A DNA stretch of 11,603 nt from Paracoccaceae bacterium (GTDB taxonomy: Bacteria > Pseudomonadota > Alphaproteobacteria > Rhodobacterales > Rhodobacteraceae): positions 1-11,603 of the forward strand of contig JALQYS010000132.1 of the NCBI GenBank assembly GCA_023254015.1, given 5' to 3'. This document shows positions 1-7,197 of this stretch, piece by piece. The notes under the pieces are model-generated. The model had not been told where the DNA came from, did no database searches, and was given only the letters and a program-made list of their open reading frames with translations. A program made the translations under genes and the position numbers. Each line of letters opens with the position of its first letter. Position 1 is the first letter of the stretch.

Positions 1-2
1 TC

Positions 3-464
3 TACTTCGTCTGCTCGACCGAGAGCGTAGACCGGGCAATCTGCGAAGCGGCTGATAGACGGCTTGCCGAAGAGGAGGAGCTTGATCCAGCGAGACACGT
101 CATTCGCTCCGGTCGACGTAAACACTTCGCGAACTGGGGTACAGCACCGGCCGATTGGCCCGCGCTCTTCTTTTCCGTCCGTCTTGGACCACAAGGTGCA
201 GTTTACTTGAGCAAGAACGATAGTTCCACGTTTTTTGAAGGCGTGGAAAGAGCAGACGGCGGTGACCCTGAAGACGTCTTTGTATCGCGTAAGCTCAATT
301 GGGCCGCCGCCGGCCCCGCGTTCGGCGGCCTGCCTCGGCTCGCCAGCCATAGTGCATGCCGAGGCGAGCTGAAGGCGATCTTTTCGACGGAGGACACGTT
401 TGAACCCTTTGGTGGCGAGATTCTCACGGGGAGTGCTTTCTTGGCTCGTCTGCCCCAAGATTGA
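3..464 (+). CDS. C-terminal part of an unrecognised protein (5' end outside window)
   Basis: An open frame runs without a stop from the left edge (first whole codon at 3) to a TGA at 462-464, so this is the last 153 residues of a longer gene. An internal TTG at 207 is not needed as a start, because the frame upstream is open and equally coding-like. The fragment is soluble in composition, with no membrane segment and no metal motif. It has an acidic helix near the start (AEEEELDPARH) and aromatic-rich stretches such as NWGTAPADWPALFF. I do not recognise a family. It is transcribed toward the cytochrome gene, which lies on the opposite strand about 330 bp away. No clear terminator is seen directly behind it. 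Confidence 0.6.
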   Translation, partial: YFVCSTESVDRAICEAADRRLAEEEELDPARHVIRSGRRKHFANWGTAPADWPALFFSVRLGPQGAVYLSKNDSSTFFEGVERADGGDPEDVFVSRKLNWAAAGPAFGGLPRLASHSACRGELKAIFSTEDTFEPFGGEILTGSAFLARLPQD

Positions 465-751
465 CGAGGTATCGGCAGTTGCTATCGCATTGAACGACAG
501 GACCTGGGCTCATACCCCCGTTCAAGCTTGTCGCAGTGAAAGGGCGCTTTCCGCACTTTGTGCTGGTCTGGCCCCTTGATATGGTCGACCCGAAGGCGCC
601 AATCACCCTTGATCCTCATGACGTGATTACGCGCCATTAACAGACGTTTGGCAAGATGACCGCGAGCACCCGCCAGCCACCCGAGGCGGGGACTTCACGG
701 CGACAACCCAAAAGCGTGGGTCTCGGTAACAGATGTGCTCCCAAAACGAAC
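465..751. other. Intergenic stretch with a possible gene remnant
   Basis: About 290 bp between the left partial gene and the terminator of the cytochrome operon hold no convincing complete gene. One plus-strand frame is open from 494 to a TAA at 638-640 and contains a coherent piece (VKGRFPHFVLVWPLDMV, then DPHDVITRH), with a possible GTG start at 536. It is only 34-48 residues long, lacks a clear ribosome site, and could be the tail of a decayed gene or chance. Nothing else stands out. Confidence 0.3.
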
Positions 752-783
752 GCCGCCCCCTTGCGGCTATGCAAGGGGGCGGC
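752..783 (-). terminator. Strong hairpin terminator of the oxidoreductase-cytochrome operon
   Basis: A perfect 13-bp stem (752-764 paired with 771-783, arms GCCGCCCCCTTGC and GCAAGGGGGCGGC) with a 6-base loop starts 8 bp past the cytochrome stop codon. On the minus strand it is followed by GTTCGTTTTG, a modest T-rich tail. Position, perfection and GC content fit a Rho-independent terminator for the minus-strand genes. It may also block readthrough from the left. Confidence 0.8.
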
Positions 784-791
784 CCTTTCCA

Positions 792-1337
792 TTATCCGCC
801 CGGCGGGATTACCCGCATCACAAAGGAAGGTGCAGGCTCCCCTTCGGGAACCGGTCCCGGCACAGCATGCGACACAGGATCCAGCGACTGCAGAAATGCC
901 GCGATGGCATAGGCATCCTCGTCGTTCAGTGCAGCAAGGTTCGGCCAAGGCATCACCGGCAAAAGCACCCGCCCCTCTGGCGTCATCCCAGTGCGGATGG
1001 CGGCGACCATCTGATCGGGGGTCCAGGTGCCAAGCCCTGTTTCGTCATCCGGGGTAAGGTTCGGACCATAGACGGTGCCGAAGCCCGGCACTTCGAACCC
1101 CACATCGGACCCGCCGAGAAATCTGGTCATGTCTGCATTGCCCAGAAAATGGCCCGGTGTGTGGCAATCTCCGCAGCCGGCGATCTGCGCCAGATAGCGA
1201 CCGCGTTCAATCTGGGCCTCATCCGCCTGTGCCGTTCCGGATAGGCCCGTGGCCAAGGTGGCGGCCGTGGCAAGCAAGACAAGTGCGCGATGGCATCGAC
1301 GGGTGCCTGAGGTGATCTTTTTCCGGTTCGTATTCAT
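792..1337 (-). CDS. Exported monohaem c-type cytochrome
   Basis: A 181-residue electron carrier predicted to act in the periplasm. Residues 1-38 form a signal peptide: basic N-terminus (NRKK, RRCHR), hydrophobic core ALVLLATAATLATGL, and an AQA cleavage site before DE. One haem motif is present (C55-G-D-C58-H59), and M129 in LPVMPWPN is the likely distal axial ligand. The stretch from ALNDEDAYAIAAFLQSL is the usual last helix of class I cytochromes, as in cytochrome subunits of alcohol dehydrogenases. The ATG is preceded by AGGAAGG at good spacing. It starts 22 bp after the stop of the FAD oxidoreductase and is surely cotranscribed with it, which suggests it accepts electrons from that enzyme, directly or not. 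The C-terminus is Pro-rich. The family call is firm; the partner is inferred. Confidence 0.92.
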   Translation of the reverse strand: MNTNRKKITSGTRRCHRALVLLATAATLATGLSGTAQADEAQIERGRYLAQIAGCGDCHTPGHFLGNADMTRFLGGSDVGFEVPGFGTVYGPNLTPDDETGLGTWTPDQMVAAIRTGMTPEGRVLLPVMPWPNLAALNDEDAYAIAAFLQSLDPVSHAVPGPVPEGEPAPSFVMRVIPPGG

Positions 1338-1359
1338 GGCATTTCCTTCCTTTGCCCGG

Positions 1360-2769
1360 TCATTCTGCAGCTAATGCGGCAGGGTTTTTCAGGATGGTCG
1401 CAGGTTCCTGCAGGTGGCGACCCGCAAACACCCCTTGGGGATCGTAGGTTGCAGCAAGGTCCTTGATCCGCTGGCGCGCTGTGGCGCTGTGGCAGGCATC
1501 CATCCGGTGGGGACGTGCAAGGTCGGCATGACCAACGTAGCGGCCTGTGGTCACCGGATCGAGCGCATCCATGCCAGAGCGCAGCCACGCCAGGTTCGCG
1601 GCGTCTTCCTCCGGGGAGCCCCACGTGCCGTGCATGATTCCGCAGACAGAGCCGATCATCGACAGCGCCGCGTCCGGCAAGTGCCGACGGAGGGCCGAGT
1701 TCCGACCATAGATCACAGCGATGGCGTTCGATCTGACCGAGGGCGCCGTTGCGATCATCTCGGCGAGCCCGGCAAAGGTTGCGTCGGCATCTTCGCTCCA
1801 CAGGCAATCAACGCCGTAACGACCACCGTCCGGAAAACTTTGGTCCACGAGGCCATAGAGCTGGGCAAAGTCGATCGGGGTCACTGGCGTGTGGACCAAG
1901 GCCCCCTTGGGGAGCATGTCCCCCACATTCGTGGCCAGACCGGTTACTTCGATCATCGACCCGCCATAGACTGTCAGGATTACCGTGGCGAACTTGGCGT
2001 CCCCCATTCCCGCGGCCGGCGGCGCGGCGGCAAGCGACAGGGACACTTCGGCAAAGCTTGGCAGAACGTTGGCCAGACGCTTCATTCCGGCGGTCACGTC
2101 GGCCACTTGTTCCAGGGGATAGGTCCAGGTCGCGACAGCCATTGCAGAAGGTAGCGGCATGAGCCGAAGCCAGTAGCGCGTCACGATGCCAAAGAACAAA
2201 GGGCCAGCCCCGCGAAGCGCCCAGTAGATATCGGGAAACTCGGTTTCGCTGACCATGGCCACGCGCCCGTCGGCAAGCACCACCTCGGCCCGGTCGATCA
2301 GGTGGCAGGCCGGGCCCCAGGTGCCCTCGTTCCAGCCAAAGCCCCCGCTCAGCAGGTAGCCGCCCATCGCCACATTCCCACAATGGCCCACGGGAAAAGC
2401 CAGCCCCTTTGCCGCAAGCGCCACAGCCAGTGTCAAGTTCTTTGCGGCGGGCCCCACTTCGGCGATGCGGGCCAAACGGTCGATGGCAATGCTGTTCAGC
2501 GCGCCCAGGTCGATGGCCACCCCATCCTGCAACGCGATGCCCGACCAGTTATGACCGCTGGACCGCGCCGATGCGCGATAGCCGTTTGCGGCCGCATAGC
2601 GCACGGCAGCCTGAACATCGGCGGTTGACGCCGCCTTGACGATCACGCGAGGGGTTGCCTGCGGCTTGCGCCCATTCCAGACAAGCTCCTCGCGCGCGGC
2701 GGTGAAACCCGCCTCTCCCTCAGCGATGACTTGGCCGCTGATCTGAATGCGAAGATCTTCGATATGCAT
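1360..2769 (-). CDS. FAD-binding oxidoreductase, berberine-bridge-enzyme type
   Basis: A 469-residue flavoenzyme of the VAO/PCMH superfamily. The N-terminal FAD domain carries ARSSGHNWSG (residues 68-77), whose H73 is in the place of the histidine that binds FAD covalently. C130 in VGHCGNVAMGG aligns by motif with the second, cysteinyl attachment site of berberine bridge enzyme and related oxidases, so bicovalent FAD is likely. IYWALRGAGP (181-190) is a further family motif, and the BBE tail is seen at YDPQGVF (442-448). Length is normal. There is no signal peptide or Tat motif, so the protein appears cytoplasmic unless carried across with a partner. The ATG has AGGGA seven bases upstream (2777-2781). 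The following gene is a c-type cytochrome. The substrate cannot be told; sugars, alcohols, phenolics and alkaloids are all used in this family. Confidence 0.9.
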   Translation of the reverse strand: MHIEDLRIQISGQVIAEGEAGFTAAREELVWNGRKPQATPRVIVKAASTADVQAAVRYAAANGYRASARSSGHNWSGIALQDGVAIDLGALNSIAIDRLARIAEVGPAAKNLTLAVALAAKGLAFPVGHCGNVAMGGYLLSGGFGWNEGTWGPACHLIDRAEVVLADGRVAMVSETEFPDIYWALRGAGPLFFGIVTRYWLRLMPLPSAMAVATWTYPLEQVADVTAGMKRLANVLPSFAEVSLSLAAAPPAAGMGDAKFATVILTVYGGSMIEVTGLATNVGDMLPKGALVHTPVTPIDFAQLYGLVDQSFPDGGRYGVDCLWSEDADATFAGLAEMIATAPSVRSNAIAVIYGRNSALRRHLPDAALSMIGSVCGIMHGTWGSPEEDAANLAWLRSGMDALDPVTTGRYVGHADLARPHRMDACHSATARQRIKDLAATYDPQGVFAGRHLQEPATILKNPAALAAE

Positions 2770-3134
2770 GGTTCTGTCCCTTGTTTTTCAAAATTTGCTG
2801 CCGGCCCGCATGGACCGGGATCAGCCTTGTCAAACTGACGCCGCTTGGCGGCCTCAGGCCCAAAAGCCCGGCACAATACCTGTCATGTCCTGAATCCCCC
2901 CTTTGGGGGTGTCAGATCATGACTGCCCGTGTCCGCCTTGCGGGGACTGGATGTCGGAAACGAAGGCGGCGCCCCTTGGGGGTTTCCCCATCTGGACGGG
3001 TGCCTTCCGAATTGCGCTGTTCTTGTGAACGAGCGCACATCTACTGCGCGTTGATGTGATCTGCTCGCTAAGTGTTTCCTCGCGAAACGCTAAAATCTTC
3101 TTAAGCTGCAGTTTGATTGGGGCACTGCCCCGGA
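2770..3134. promoter_or_regulatory. Dyad-rich intergenic region, probable promoter of the oxidoreductase-cytochrome operon
   Basis: 365 bp without a gene between two minus-strand genes. For the oxidoreductase, a TTGACA-like -35 box lies at 2828-2833 (tgtcaa on plus), though no good -10 follows at 17 bp. Several dyads are present: CCCCC-CTTT-GGGGG at 2896-2909 inside TGA...TCA; CCCCTTGGGG at 2972-2981; a 10-bp bulged stem at 3013-3037; CACATC-N11-GATGTG at 3036-3058; an 8-bp stem with one G-T pair at 3071-3091; and GGGGC-ACT-GCCCC at 3119-3131, just past the stop of the upstream gene. Some could be operators for the neighbouring regulator and the last two could form its terminator. All functional roles are inference. 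Confidence 0.45.
3013..3037. repeat. Bulged inverted repeat in the regulatory gap
   Basis: TGCGCT GTTC (3013-3022) pairs with GAAC and AGCGCA (3027-3030 and 3032-3037) around a TTGT loop, with one unpaired G at 3031. A second dyad, CACATC-N11-GATGTG (3036-3058), starts at its last bases. Together they form a compact cluster between the regulator-like gene and the oxidoreductase. It could be an operator pair or an RNA structure. Confidence 0.45.
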
Positions 3135-4514
3135 TCACGCCTCGTGAAGCACCAGTTTCGCCTTGACGACCAGACGGAACCGGCCACGCCCGGTCTTTTC
3201 GATCTGTATGGGCAACGCTTTTTCCCGCAGACGCCGTTCCAGCAAGACAAGCCGGGCCTCCAGGTTTTCGGCATGCGAGGGGAGCCGCAGATCGGCCGAT
3301 AGCCGCAGTTCGCGATTGCTGAAATCGCTGACACCGGTTGCCACATGGGCGCGAAGGAGTTTCCACAGGATCGCGCCGGCAACGCCTTTGATAAGATAGT
3401 CGCCATCGGCAAAGATGCTGTCATCGGCGGCGAAATGGCGGATTGCAAGGGTTGTGTCGAAGGCGGCGGCCTGAGTCGGCGCGTGTTGTTCGTCGGCATC
3501 CTCTTCCGCATTCAGGGCGGCCGCATGGGCCGCCAGCGCCGCCGCTATGCAGCCCAGCGTGTCTTCTTCTTCATGCGCAAATTTCTTGGGCAACGGGCTT
3601 TCCGCAAAGAGGACCCCGACAAGCAGGCCCTGCCATGTAATCGGCAAGGCAATCTGGCTTTCGGGCCGGGGCAGGCCGGGAAAGGCGATCCCCGGCACGT
3701 CGGGCGCACCTGGCCCTGCATCGGCCAGCAGACGGTCGCGCACGGCGCTGCCATAAAGGTATTCGGTCGACATATGGTCGATCCGTATGGCCACCTTTTC
3801 GCGGGCGGCAACGCCGATCACGCCATCGCCAAGGCGCACCTCGGAGCCGATGCCGGATGCGGGATAGCCCCAAGTCGCCACAGCATCCAGCGCGGAACGG
3901 GTGTTATCGGGAACGAGGATCATCAGATTGGTAATTCCCAGATGCCGGGCGATGGAGTCCAGGGTCCGGTCGTAAAGGTCGCCCAGCGTTCCCGCCCGCG
4001 CCATATCTGCAAGCACCCGGCGCAATGCGGGAAGGGCGGCGACTTGCGGGACCTCCCGCGCGACCTTGGGGGGCACCACCTGCCGGATCGCCCGGACCCG
4101 AAAGATATCCGCCCCCATAAGACGAAAGACCCCCTCCATCCCCGCATGCGAGGCGATCCCCGCCAGCCGCGCCTTCATGGACTCAAACAAGGGGCCTTCG
4201 GTCTGTGTCGTCTCGAAATCCAGATCGAGTTGATAGAAGGCGGTGGTCAGGGGATCGACCACTTCGACCGCGGCGGTGCGTGTGGACAGGATGTTGCGCC
4301 GCGTCTTGTTGAAGAATTGATAGCTCAGGGCGACCCGGTCGGGATCGACGTAATGGATCTGGCTGATATACGACACATTCGGCATGCCGCTGGGATCGAC
4401 CGTCGCCAGAACGGCCGGAACAGTCCCTTCAAAGCAGTCGCGCAATGCATCAAGTGTCGGGGCCCATCCGTCGCCGTGACCTGAGCCCAAGCCGTGTTCG
4501 ATCACAGCGCACAC
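3135..4514 (-). CDS. Split-barrel / GAF / winged-helix three-domain protein, putative redox-responsive regulator
   Basis: 459 residues with three recognisable parts. Residues about 20-145 resemble the pyridoxamine-phosphate-oxidase-like FMN split barrel (VPAVLATVDPSGMPNVSYIS, then FFNKTRRNILSTRT). Residues about 163-335 look like a GAF sensor domain (LYDRTLDSIARHLGITNLMI, then LGDGVIGVAAREKVAIRI). Residues about 355-450 fit an OmpR/PhoB-type winged helix: FSNRELRL for the positioning helix, LEARLVLLERRLRE as recognition helix, and TGRGRFRLVV as the wing. The likely start is GTG at 4514, overlapping the previous gene by 13 bp; a GTG at 4505 would give a GTGA overlap instead. The overlap implies translational coupling with the upstream split-barrel protein. 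A flavin- or ligand-sensing transcription factor is inferred; the DNA-binding call is the least certain part. Confidence 0.75.
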   Translation of the reverse strand: MCAVIEHGLGSGHGDGWAPTLDALRDCFEGTVPAVLATVDPSGMPNVSYISQIHYVDPDRVALSYQFFNKTRRNILSTRTAAVEVVDPLTTAFYQLDLDFETTQTEGPLFESMKARLAGIASHAGMEGVFRLMGADIFRVRAIRQVVPPKVAREVPQVAALPALRRVLADMARAGTLGDLYDRTLDSIARHLGITNLMILVPDNTRSALDAVATWGYPASGIGSEVRLGDGVIGVAAREKVAIRIDHMSTEYLYGSAVRDRLLADAGPGAPDVPGIAFPGLPRPESQIALPITWQGLLVGVLFAESPLPKKFAHEEEDTLGCIAAALAAHAAALNAEEDADEQHAPTQAAAFDTTLAIRHFAADDSIFADGDYLIKGVAGAILWKLLRAHVATGVSDFSNRELRLSADLRLPSHAENLEARLVLLERRLREKALPIQIEKTGRGRFRLVVKAKLVLHEA

Positions 4515-5029
4515 CCCGCGCCCGGTCCCGGCGTCTGTTCAAAGGCAAACTGCGGCACAAAACCCAGCACGCTGATGCTTTGGGACCGGTTGTCACAAAA
4601 CGCTTTCAGAAAATACGGCGAGAAACCCAGCACGCCCAATTCGGCTGCAAAGGCATCCATCTGGTGATCGACGCAGACCCTGTCTTCGGGCTCCAGTTGC
4701 TCGATCCAGCTTGACCCGGCCTTCAATTGGATCGTTCGATGAGATATCGGCGCGCTGAACGTGGCTGCGATTGGGCCACCGTCCAGCGCCGATGCCGTGA
4801 TCGCGGCATTCCCTTCGGTCGGATACATCAATCGAATGGCTCCAGAGCCAAGAACCCGTGTCGCCAGGGCCCGCCCAGCCCGCGCACGACCATCTGACCC
4901 GACCACCCCAACGATCACACTTACACCGCTCTGGATGAACCCCACCATCTCTTCCGGCAAGGAGATCGCTCCTGCCGTCCCAAAGGGCGAACTGTCACGT
5001 TTCGCGATGTGATGTGCTCTGTCCGACAT
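4502..5029 (-). CDS. Small pyridoxamine-phosphate-oxidase-like split-barrel protein
   Basis: About 175 residues from the ATG at 5029; a TTG at 5044 would add five residues, and neither has a strong ribosome site. The opening after SLPEEMVGFIQSGVSVIVG, followed by GSDGRARAGRALATRV, has the beta-strand pattern of flavin-binding split barrels of the PNPOx-like superfamily. These bind FMN, F420 or haem, or act as reductases. The core ends near ISVLGFVPQFAF, leaving a short Gly/Pro tail. It is the first gene of the pair with the split-barrel/GAF/winged-helix protein, whose start overlaps its stop by 13 bp. The two probably work together, for example as sensor partner or flavin supplier, but this is inference. 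Confidence 0.7.
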   Translation of the reverse strand: MSDRAHHIAKRDSSPFGTAGAISLPEEMVGFIQSGVSVIVGVVGSDGRARAGRALATRVLGSGAIRLMYPTEGNAAITASALDGGPIAATFSAPISHRTIQLKAGSSWIEQLEPEDRVCVDHQMDAFAAELGVLGFSPYFLKAFCDNRSQSISVLGFVPQFAFEQTPGPGAGCAL

Positions 5030-5228
5030 CAAGTTTGTATCCAACAGCTGCGTAGGGATACGATACTCAAATTGAGTTGCATACTGCCTGTTCCAGTGGG
5101 TAGCGACGCCTCAATGCTCCCACCTGCAACCGGACATTCGCCGTTATAGCAATAGACGTCTGCATTTGTCAGCAACAACAATTCATCGAGAATGGCGCGA
5201 ACGACCGCTTTCCGCCCAAACCGCCATC

Positions 5229-7025
5229 TTACATCTCGAACACATCTGTCACCTCGAAGCGCGTCACGTCGATCAATCCTTTGTCCGATATCCTGAGTTC
5301 GGGGATCACGACCAAGGCCAGCAGGGAGTGCTGCATGTAGGCGTTGTTCAGGGTGCAGCCGCAGGCTGTCATGGCGGCGACCAGCGCTTGGGCCTTGTCG
5401 GCCACCTCGCGCGCCGGGCGGTCGGACATCAGGCCAGCGATGGGGAGTTCGACCAGTGCCAACTCCTGCCCGTCGCGCCAGAGCGTGACGCCGCCGCCAA
5501 CCTCGGCCAGCCTGTTGGCAGCCAGCGCCATCTGCTCGCGGCAGGTGCCCACCACGATCATGTGGTGGCTGTCATGCGCGACGGTTGAGGCCATGGCGAC
5601 ACGACCCTTGTAGCCGAAGCCCGAGACGAAGGCGTTGACCACCTTCCCGGTCGCCTGATGACGTTCGACCAGCGCGATCTGCGCCACGTCGCCTTGCGCT
5701 TCGACCAGCCCATCCGTCACGGCCAGATCGGCGGTCAGCGCCTTGGTCGGGGCCTGATTTTCCACCACGCCGATCACCCGCGCCGTCACCCGGTCCGCCC
5801 CTTTGGGCGCGGGAATGGCGAAGTCGGCGGCGGTTTTCGTCCCGCCCATGTTGACCGTCGCGCGGGCCGCCTCGGGCCAGAGGTAATGTGGGCAGGTCAC
5901 GGTCAGTCTACCACCTTCGGCCGCCTGCACACCACGGGCAAAGACCGCGTCGATGGGCAGGGTGCGCAGGTCCGAGGTCAGGATCACATCTGCCCGCCGC
6001 CCCGGGGCTATCGACCCCAACTCCCGTTCCAGCCCGAAATGCGTGGCGGTGTTGATCGTCGCCATCTGGATCGCGATGAGCGGGTCACAGCCGCAGGCGA
6101 TGGCATGGCGCACCACGCGGTTCATGTGCCCCTCATGCACCAAGGTGCCAGAGTGACAATCATCTGTGCACAGGACGAAGTTGCGCGGATCAAGGCCCTT
6201 TTCGGTGATCGCCGTGATCTGGCTTTCGACGTCATACCAAGCCGACCCAAGCCGCAGCATCGACCTCATCCCTTGCCGCACCCGGTCAATGGCGTCGGAT
6301 TCCCGCGTGCCCTCGTGGTCATCTGACGGCCCGCCTGCAACATAGGCATGGAACGGGATGCCACGGTCGGGGCTGGCGTAATGCCCGCCCACGGTTTTCC
6401 CGGCCCGCATCGTGGCGGCGATTTCCTCAAGCATCTGCTGGCTGCCGTTGATGACACCGGGGTAGTTCATCATCTCGCCCAGGCCGATAATGCCGGGCCA
6501 GCGCATCGCCTCGGCCACGTCATCGGGACCGATTTCGTATCCCGTCGTCTCCAGCCCGGGGGCCGAGGGTGCGCAGCTGGGCATCTGGGTGAAGATGTTG
6601 ATGGGCTGCATCAACGCCTCGTCATGCATCATCCGCACGCCCTTCAGACCGAGGACATTCGCGATCTCATGCGGGTCGTGAAAGATCGTCGTCGTGCCAT
6701 GCGGGATCACGGCCGCGGCAAATTCGGCAGGCGTCAGCATGCCGGATTCGATGTGCATATGCCCGTCACAAAGACCGGGGATCAGAAATTTCCCCTCGGC
6801 CTCAACCACCTGCGTGCCTGGCCCGATGCAATGGCTGGCATCCGGGCCGACATAGGCGAACCTGCCTTCGGCCACAGCCACCTGCCAACCGGGCAACAGC
6901 TCGCGGCTTTGCACGTTCACCAGCGTGCCGCCACGAATGACCAGATCAGCCGCCGCACGGCCCGCAGCCACGGCGACAAGACGGGGGGCGCAATCGGCCC
7001 AGGAAAGGAGATGTCTATGTTCCAT
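5229..7025 (-). CDS. ade: Adenine deaminase
   Basis: A 598-residue amidohydrolase that converts adenine to hypoxanthine and ammonia in purine salvage, in the cytoplasm. The start was chosen as ATG 7025: the frame continues 40 codons upstream, but that part does not look like protein, and the family begins near this point. Family motifs run in order: DLVIRGGTLVNV (27-38), the metal site DGHMHIESGMLTPAEF (87-102; H89 and H91), HDPHEIANVLG (116-126), GEMMNYPG (183-190), TDDCHSGTLVHEGH, and the C-terminal AHDSHHMIVVGT and IAGLMSDRPA blocks. The usual HIESSM reads HIESGM here. Length is normal for bacterial Ade. It stands alone as a minus-strand gene, divergent from the NYN ribonuclease gene, with 172 bp between the starts that must hold both promoters. 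Confidence 0.95.
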   Translation of the reverse strand: MEHRHLLSWADCAPRLVAVAAGRAAADLVIRGGTLVNVQSRELLPGWQVAVAEGRFAYVGPDASHCIGPGTQVVEAEGKFLIPGLCDGHMHIESGMLTPAEFAAAVIPHGTTTIFHDPHEIANVLGLKGVRMMHDEALMQPINIFTQMPSCAPSAPGLETTGYEIGPDDVAEAMRWPGIIGLGEMMNYPGVINGSQQMLEEIAATMRAGKTVGGHYASPDRGIPFHAYVAGGPSDDHEGTRESDAIDRVRQGMRSMLRLGSAWYDVESQITAITEKGLDPRNFVLCTDDCHSGTLVHEGHMNRVVRHAIACGCDPLIAIQMATINTATHFGLERELGSIAPGRRADVILTSDLRTLPIDAVFARGVQAAEGGRLTVTCPHYLWPEAARATVNMGGTKTAADFAIPAPKGADRVTARVIGVVENQAPTKALTADLAVTDGLVEAQGDVAQIALVERHQATGKVVNAFVSGFGYKGRVAMASTVAHDSHHMIVVGTCREQMALAANRLAEVGGGVTLWRDGQELALVELPIAGLMSDRPAREVADKAQALVAAMTACGCTLNNAYMQHSLLALVVIPELRISDKGLIDVTRFEVTDVFEM

Positions 7026-7197
7026 CCCCGCATTCCGCCCCAAAACGGATGATGGCGCAAGCCCGCTGAGGAGGGCGGTCGCTGACTGCGGTGATGGCAC
7101 GGATTTCCATCGGCGCGCCGGATGCCGAACTTTGGGCGCAATCACGATCTATGCTGAATACAACCTCACAAGAGCTGACCGGACCATAGGAATCGAG

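Noticed and set aside
823..836. 14-base direct repeat AAGGAAGGTGCAGG shared with 7684-7697
   Set aside because: Both copies lie inside unrelated coding genes (cytochrome, NYN protein); most likely chance.
1414..2154. 246-codon plus-strand frame opposite the oxidoreductase
   Set aside because: Shadow frame; the minus strand carries clear FAD-binding and BBE motifs over the same bases.
3345..4484. 379-codon plus-strand open frame
   Set aside because: It is antisense to the split-barrel/GAF gene, rich in Gly/His/Arg as expected for a GC-rich shadow frame, and has no domain signal.
5658..7052. Long plus-strand frames opposite adenine deaminase (5658-6326 and 6348-7052)
   Set aside because: They are shadows of a strongly recognised gene on the minus strand.
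7026..7145. 40-residue N-terminal extension of adenine deaminase
   Set aside because: Composition is unlike the family and the known family N-terminus fits the ATG at 7025.
6925..7197. 91-codon upstream extension of the NYN gene
   Set aside because: It overlaps the start of the adenine deaminase on the other strand and is not protein-like; ATG 7198 has a good ribosome site directly before the NYN motif.
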